From Ectocarpus siliculosus (Eukaryota; Sar; Phaeophyceae; Ectocarpales; Ectocarpaceae), in contig FN649736.1 of NCBI GenBank assembly GCA_000310025.1, positions 3,589,829-3,599,854 of the forward strand: a stretch of DNA of 10,026 nucleotides, in the 5' to 3' direction. Below, piece after piece: positions 9,901 through 10,026 of the stretch (the first letter of the stretch is position 1; every line of letters starts with the position of its first letter). The notes below the pieces were generated by a model. That model had not been told where the DNA came from, did not search any database, and was given only the letters and a program-made list of their open reading frames with translations. The translations under genes were made by a program, and so were the position numbers.

Positions 9901-10026
9901 CGCGATGCCGCCGGGGGGGGGTGCGGCGCCCCCGGCCTACAATTCGCCGTTCCCGGTTAAGGTCGAGCCTCCTCCGCCGGCGGCGGGGGAGGTTACCCCG
10001 ACGGTGGTCAAGAAGCGGAATCCGTG
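4460..10026 (+). CDS. BAR domain protein gene, six exons, 3' end outside window (whole-gene model)
   Basis: Exons 4460-4559, 4913-4983, 5997-6202, 7972-8077, 8915-9237 and 9739-10026 join with phases 1, 0, 2, 0 and 2, and no stop for about 364 codons. The protein has a basic, Pro-containing N-terminus with a possible amphipathic helix (NKLWHAFKHKNLDVF), then from about residue 40 to 250 a continuous helical region with BAR hallmarks. These are a first long helix, LRQHLCDELEEKVVRSLREE with VANFSTVHTQ, the HYSNKVQEL segment typical of amphiphysin/Rvs-type helix 2, and a last helix with LMSIFAHAEQLRQ and DFPSVITAEKNAFDAFA. A proline-rich tail follows. BAR proteins dimerise into curved rods that bind and bend membranes in endocytosis and trafficking. 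That role is inferred from the fold, and assignment to a BAR subfamily is open. No SH3 or other tail domain is visible before the window ends. Confidence 0.75.
4560..4912 (+). other. BAR gene intron 1
   Basis: 353 bases from GTGAGT to CTGCCTCCGCAG, with a pyrimidine-rich 3' end. It holds part of an open frame (4671-5105) that overlaps exon 2 in a different reading frame and is not coding. Nothing else is seen. Confidence 0.7.
4913..4983 (+). CDS. BAR gene, exon 2
   Basis: A 71-base exon bounded by CTGCCTCCGCAG and CAG|GTGAGA, both strong sites. With one base from exon 1 it encodes FDLDADEDQNYVSASERF followed by LEFQTQ, an acidic segment leading into the first helix of the BAR-like region. 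It starts in phase 1 and ends in phase 0. It is too short to stand out as an open frame. Confidence 0.8.
4984..5996 (+). other. BAR gene intron 2
   Basis: 1013 bases from GTGAGA to ACCCCAACAG. CT-repeat tracts at 5933-5945 and 5947-5954 provide the pyrimidine stretch before the acceptor. A minus-strand frame at 5423-5638 has coding-like codon use (listed separately). The rest shows no gene. Confidence 0.7.
5423..5610 (-). pseudogene. Possible coding island or gene fragment inside intron 2
   Basis: On the strand opposite the BAR gene a frame reads ELLSVHELQQCTEAIMLVQ, then RDKRDANDHVRCLVHFATRS, and closes at a stop at 5423. Codon choice (CTG CAG CAG TGC ACG GAG GCC ATC ATG) resembles the genuine exons more than the surrounding intron does, and the first part looks helical. 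It follows an acceptor-like CGCATTTCAG at about 5611. I see no start codon, partner exon or recognisable family. It could be a fragment of a repeated or mobile gene, a nested exon, or chance. Confidence 0.25.
5997..6202 (+). CDS. BAR gene, exon 3
   Basis: Opens after CCCCAACAG with LGMVLHHTQLFRKTLEESLQ and HAVELADDFGRV, a long amphipathic helix fitting helix 1 of a BAR domain. A Gly-rich loop (AAGNGGG) follows, then a second helix ending EESAVSLR. It closes at CGACA|GTGAGT in phase 2. The first internal ATG (6003) is also usable as a start, but the strong acceptor before 5997 and the in-frame join to exon 2 argue that it is internal. Confidence 0.85.
6203..7971 (+). other. BAR gene intron 3 (long)
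   Basis: 1769 bases from GTGAGT to TTATCCTAG. It contains a compound microsatellite at 6867-6953, which creates artificial open frames on both strands (RVESSRVES or STRLDSTRLD products). A minus-strand frame at 7055-7465 is open for 136 codons, but I recognise nothing in it. The 3' end (7860-7960) is T-rich, as expected ahead of an acceptor. Confidence 0.7.
6867..6953. repeat. Compound microsatellite: poly-C, CT repeat, GTCGA repeat
   Basis: Three simple repeats abut: 17 C (6867-6883), about fifteen CT units (to 6913) and eight perfect copies of the pentamer GTCGA (6914-6953). It lies within intron 3 of the BAR gene. Confidence 0.95.
7972..8077 (+). CDS. BAR gene, exon 4
   Basis: A 106-base exon between TTATCCTAG and AAG|GTGGGT. 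Its first base completes a Gln codon begun in exon 3 (CA|G). It encodes HLCDELEEKVVRSLREEVAN then FSTVHTQMLERSNMK, a strongly charged amphipathic helix in the position of the helix 1/helix 2 core of BAR domains, where the phrase L(E)EKVV..L..EV is common. It ends in phase 0. The GC-rich exon between AT-richer introns makes the boundaries clear. Confidence 0.88.
8078..8914 (+). other. BAR gene intron 4
   Basis: 837 bases from GTGGGT to CCACCCCAG, with an 11-C run and C/T tract (8864-8880) before the acceptor. A cluster of small inverted repeats lies at 8278-8367. The open frames inside it (8370-8588, 8694-8954) are not coding-like. Confidence 0.75.
8278..8367. repeat. Cluster of three short perfect inverted repeats
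   Basis: AACGCTA/TAGCGTT (7-base arms, 10-base loop, 8278-8301), CTAAC/GTTAG (8322-8332) and GTTGACG/CGTCAAC (7-base arms, 8-base loop, 8346-8367) follow one another within 90 bases of intron 4. Confidence 0.6.
8915..9237 (+). CDS. BAR gene, exon 5 (C-terminal half of the BAR region)
   Basis: Begins after CCACCCCAG with MEMLHYSNKVQELKGSQ, matching the dY/HY..K...L signature of helix 2 in amphiphysin/Rvs-type BAR domains. A Lys/Asp/Glu-rich turn (KATDEKKDRNKEKYAQ) follows, then the last helix LRDQTNQLMSIFAHAEQLRQ and the RLLTQDFPSVITAEKNAFDA segment. The end (SDGEPRPPRMSDAARAPQ) is a polar Pro/Arg-rich linker. It starts in phase 0 and ends at CCAAAG|GTGAAT in phase 2; reading through would meet a TGA at once. 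Codon use is strongly GC-ended, the clearest exon of the window. Confidence 0.92.
9238..9738 (+). other. BAR gene intron 5 (preferred model)
   Basis: 501 bases from GTGAAT to CTCTGACCCAG. It holds a GTC/T-rich repetitive tract. An alternative extra exon (9429-9651) fits between acceptor TTCCGTACAG and donor CTG|GTATGT, starting in phase 2 and ending in phase 0. Its product is Cys- and aromatic-rich (EPEPCISLYMYLSTDEQ) and looks less coding than its neighbours. Confidence 0.5.
9245..9395. repeat. Imperfect GTC/GTT-rich tract
   Basis: A degenerate run of GTC, GTT and ATC triplets with poly-T interruptions fills the first part of intron 5, ending in GCCGCCGCCGCTG. It keeps one frame free of stops for a long way and explains the 198-codon open frame here. 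Confidence 0.7.
9739..10026 (+). CDS. BAR gene, exon 6, proline-rich tail (partial; 5' boundary uncertain)
   Basis: From 9830 the frame GDASKRLPHVSEHQLTLAEV, then SLEDAMPPGGGAAPPAYNSP and FPVKVEPPPPAAGEVTP, has exon-like codon use and runs off the window. The product is a disordered, proline-rich linker of the kind that follows BAR domains and can bind SH3 partners (inference). Two 5' ends keep the frame. In the first, the acceptor CTGACCCAG at 9738 joins exon 5 directly in phase 2 (RMPPRPRHPLPHR...). In the second, the acceptor GTTGGTCAG at 9829 is used in phase 0, which needs the extra exon 9429-9651. A nine-G run at 9913-9921 is a place where a sequencing slip would shift the frame. Confidence 0.65.

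Noticed and set aside
1-10026. tRNA, rRNA, CRISPR array, long terminal repeats or intact transposon
   Set aside because: I looked for cloverleaf signatures, spaced direct repeats, long terminal repeats and transposase or reverse transcriptase motifs by eye and saw none; a program could still find weak cases.

Overview
This window reads as nuclear DNA of an intron-rich eukaryote, not a prokaryote. Good coding stretches are short (about 70-920 bases), end at GT...AG boundaries whose reading phases match, and are separated by introns of roughly 180-1770 bases with pyrimidine tracts and many simple repeats. GC-rich third codon positions, long introns, proline/alanine-rich coiled-coil proteins and CT/GTCGA microsatellites would suit a stramenopile such as a brown alga (Ectocarpus-like), but that assignment is inference.

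Two genes lie head to head, and both run off the window. On the minus strand, from about 3370 down to position 1, five candidate exons can be chained in one reading frame, every junction in phase 0. The product is at least about 560 residues, mostly charged coiled coil with proline and alanine runs, and no recognised family. This chain could instead be two genes, the second starting at an ATG at 1187.

On the plus strand, from the ATG at 4460 to the right edge, six exons assemble into one protein. The junction phases (1, 0, 2, 0, 2) all agree. The product has a short basic N-terminus, a helical region of about 200 residues that reads like a BAR domain (membrane-curvature dimer, amphiphysin/Rvs-like), and a proline-rich tail. 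This is the best supported content of the window. No single long open frame shows it; it appears only when exons are joined.

The roughly 1.1 kb between the two starts (3371-4459) contains no coding sequence I can support and is probably a shared divergent promoter region. The rest is intron. Notable intron content: a compound microsatellite (C17, then CT, then eight GTCGA copies) at 6867-6953; a GTC/T-rich tract at 9245-9395; a cluster of small perfect inverted repeats at 8278-8367; and a minus-strand stretch at about 5423-5610 with coding-like codon use inside intron 2 of the BAR gene.

I see no RNA gene, CRISPR array, complete mobile element or bacterial-type regulatory site. I found no convincing evidence of a new multi-gene system; the interest lies in the BAR-like gene and its divergent coiled-coil neighbour.
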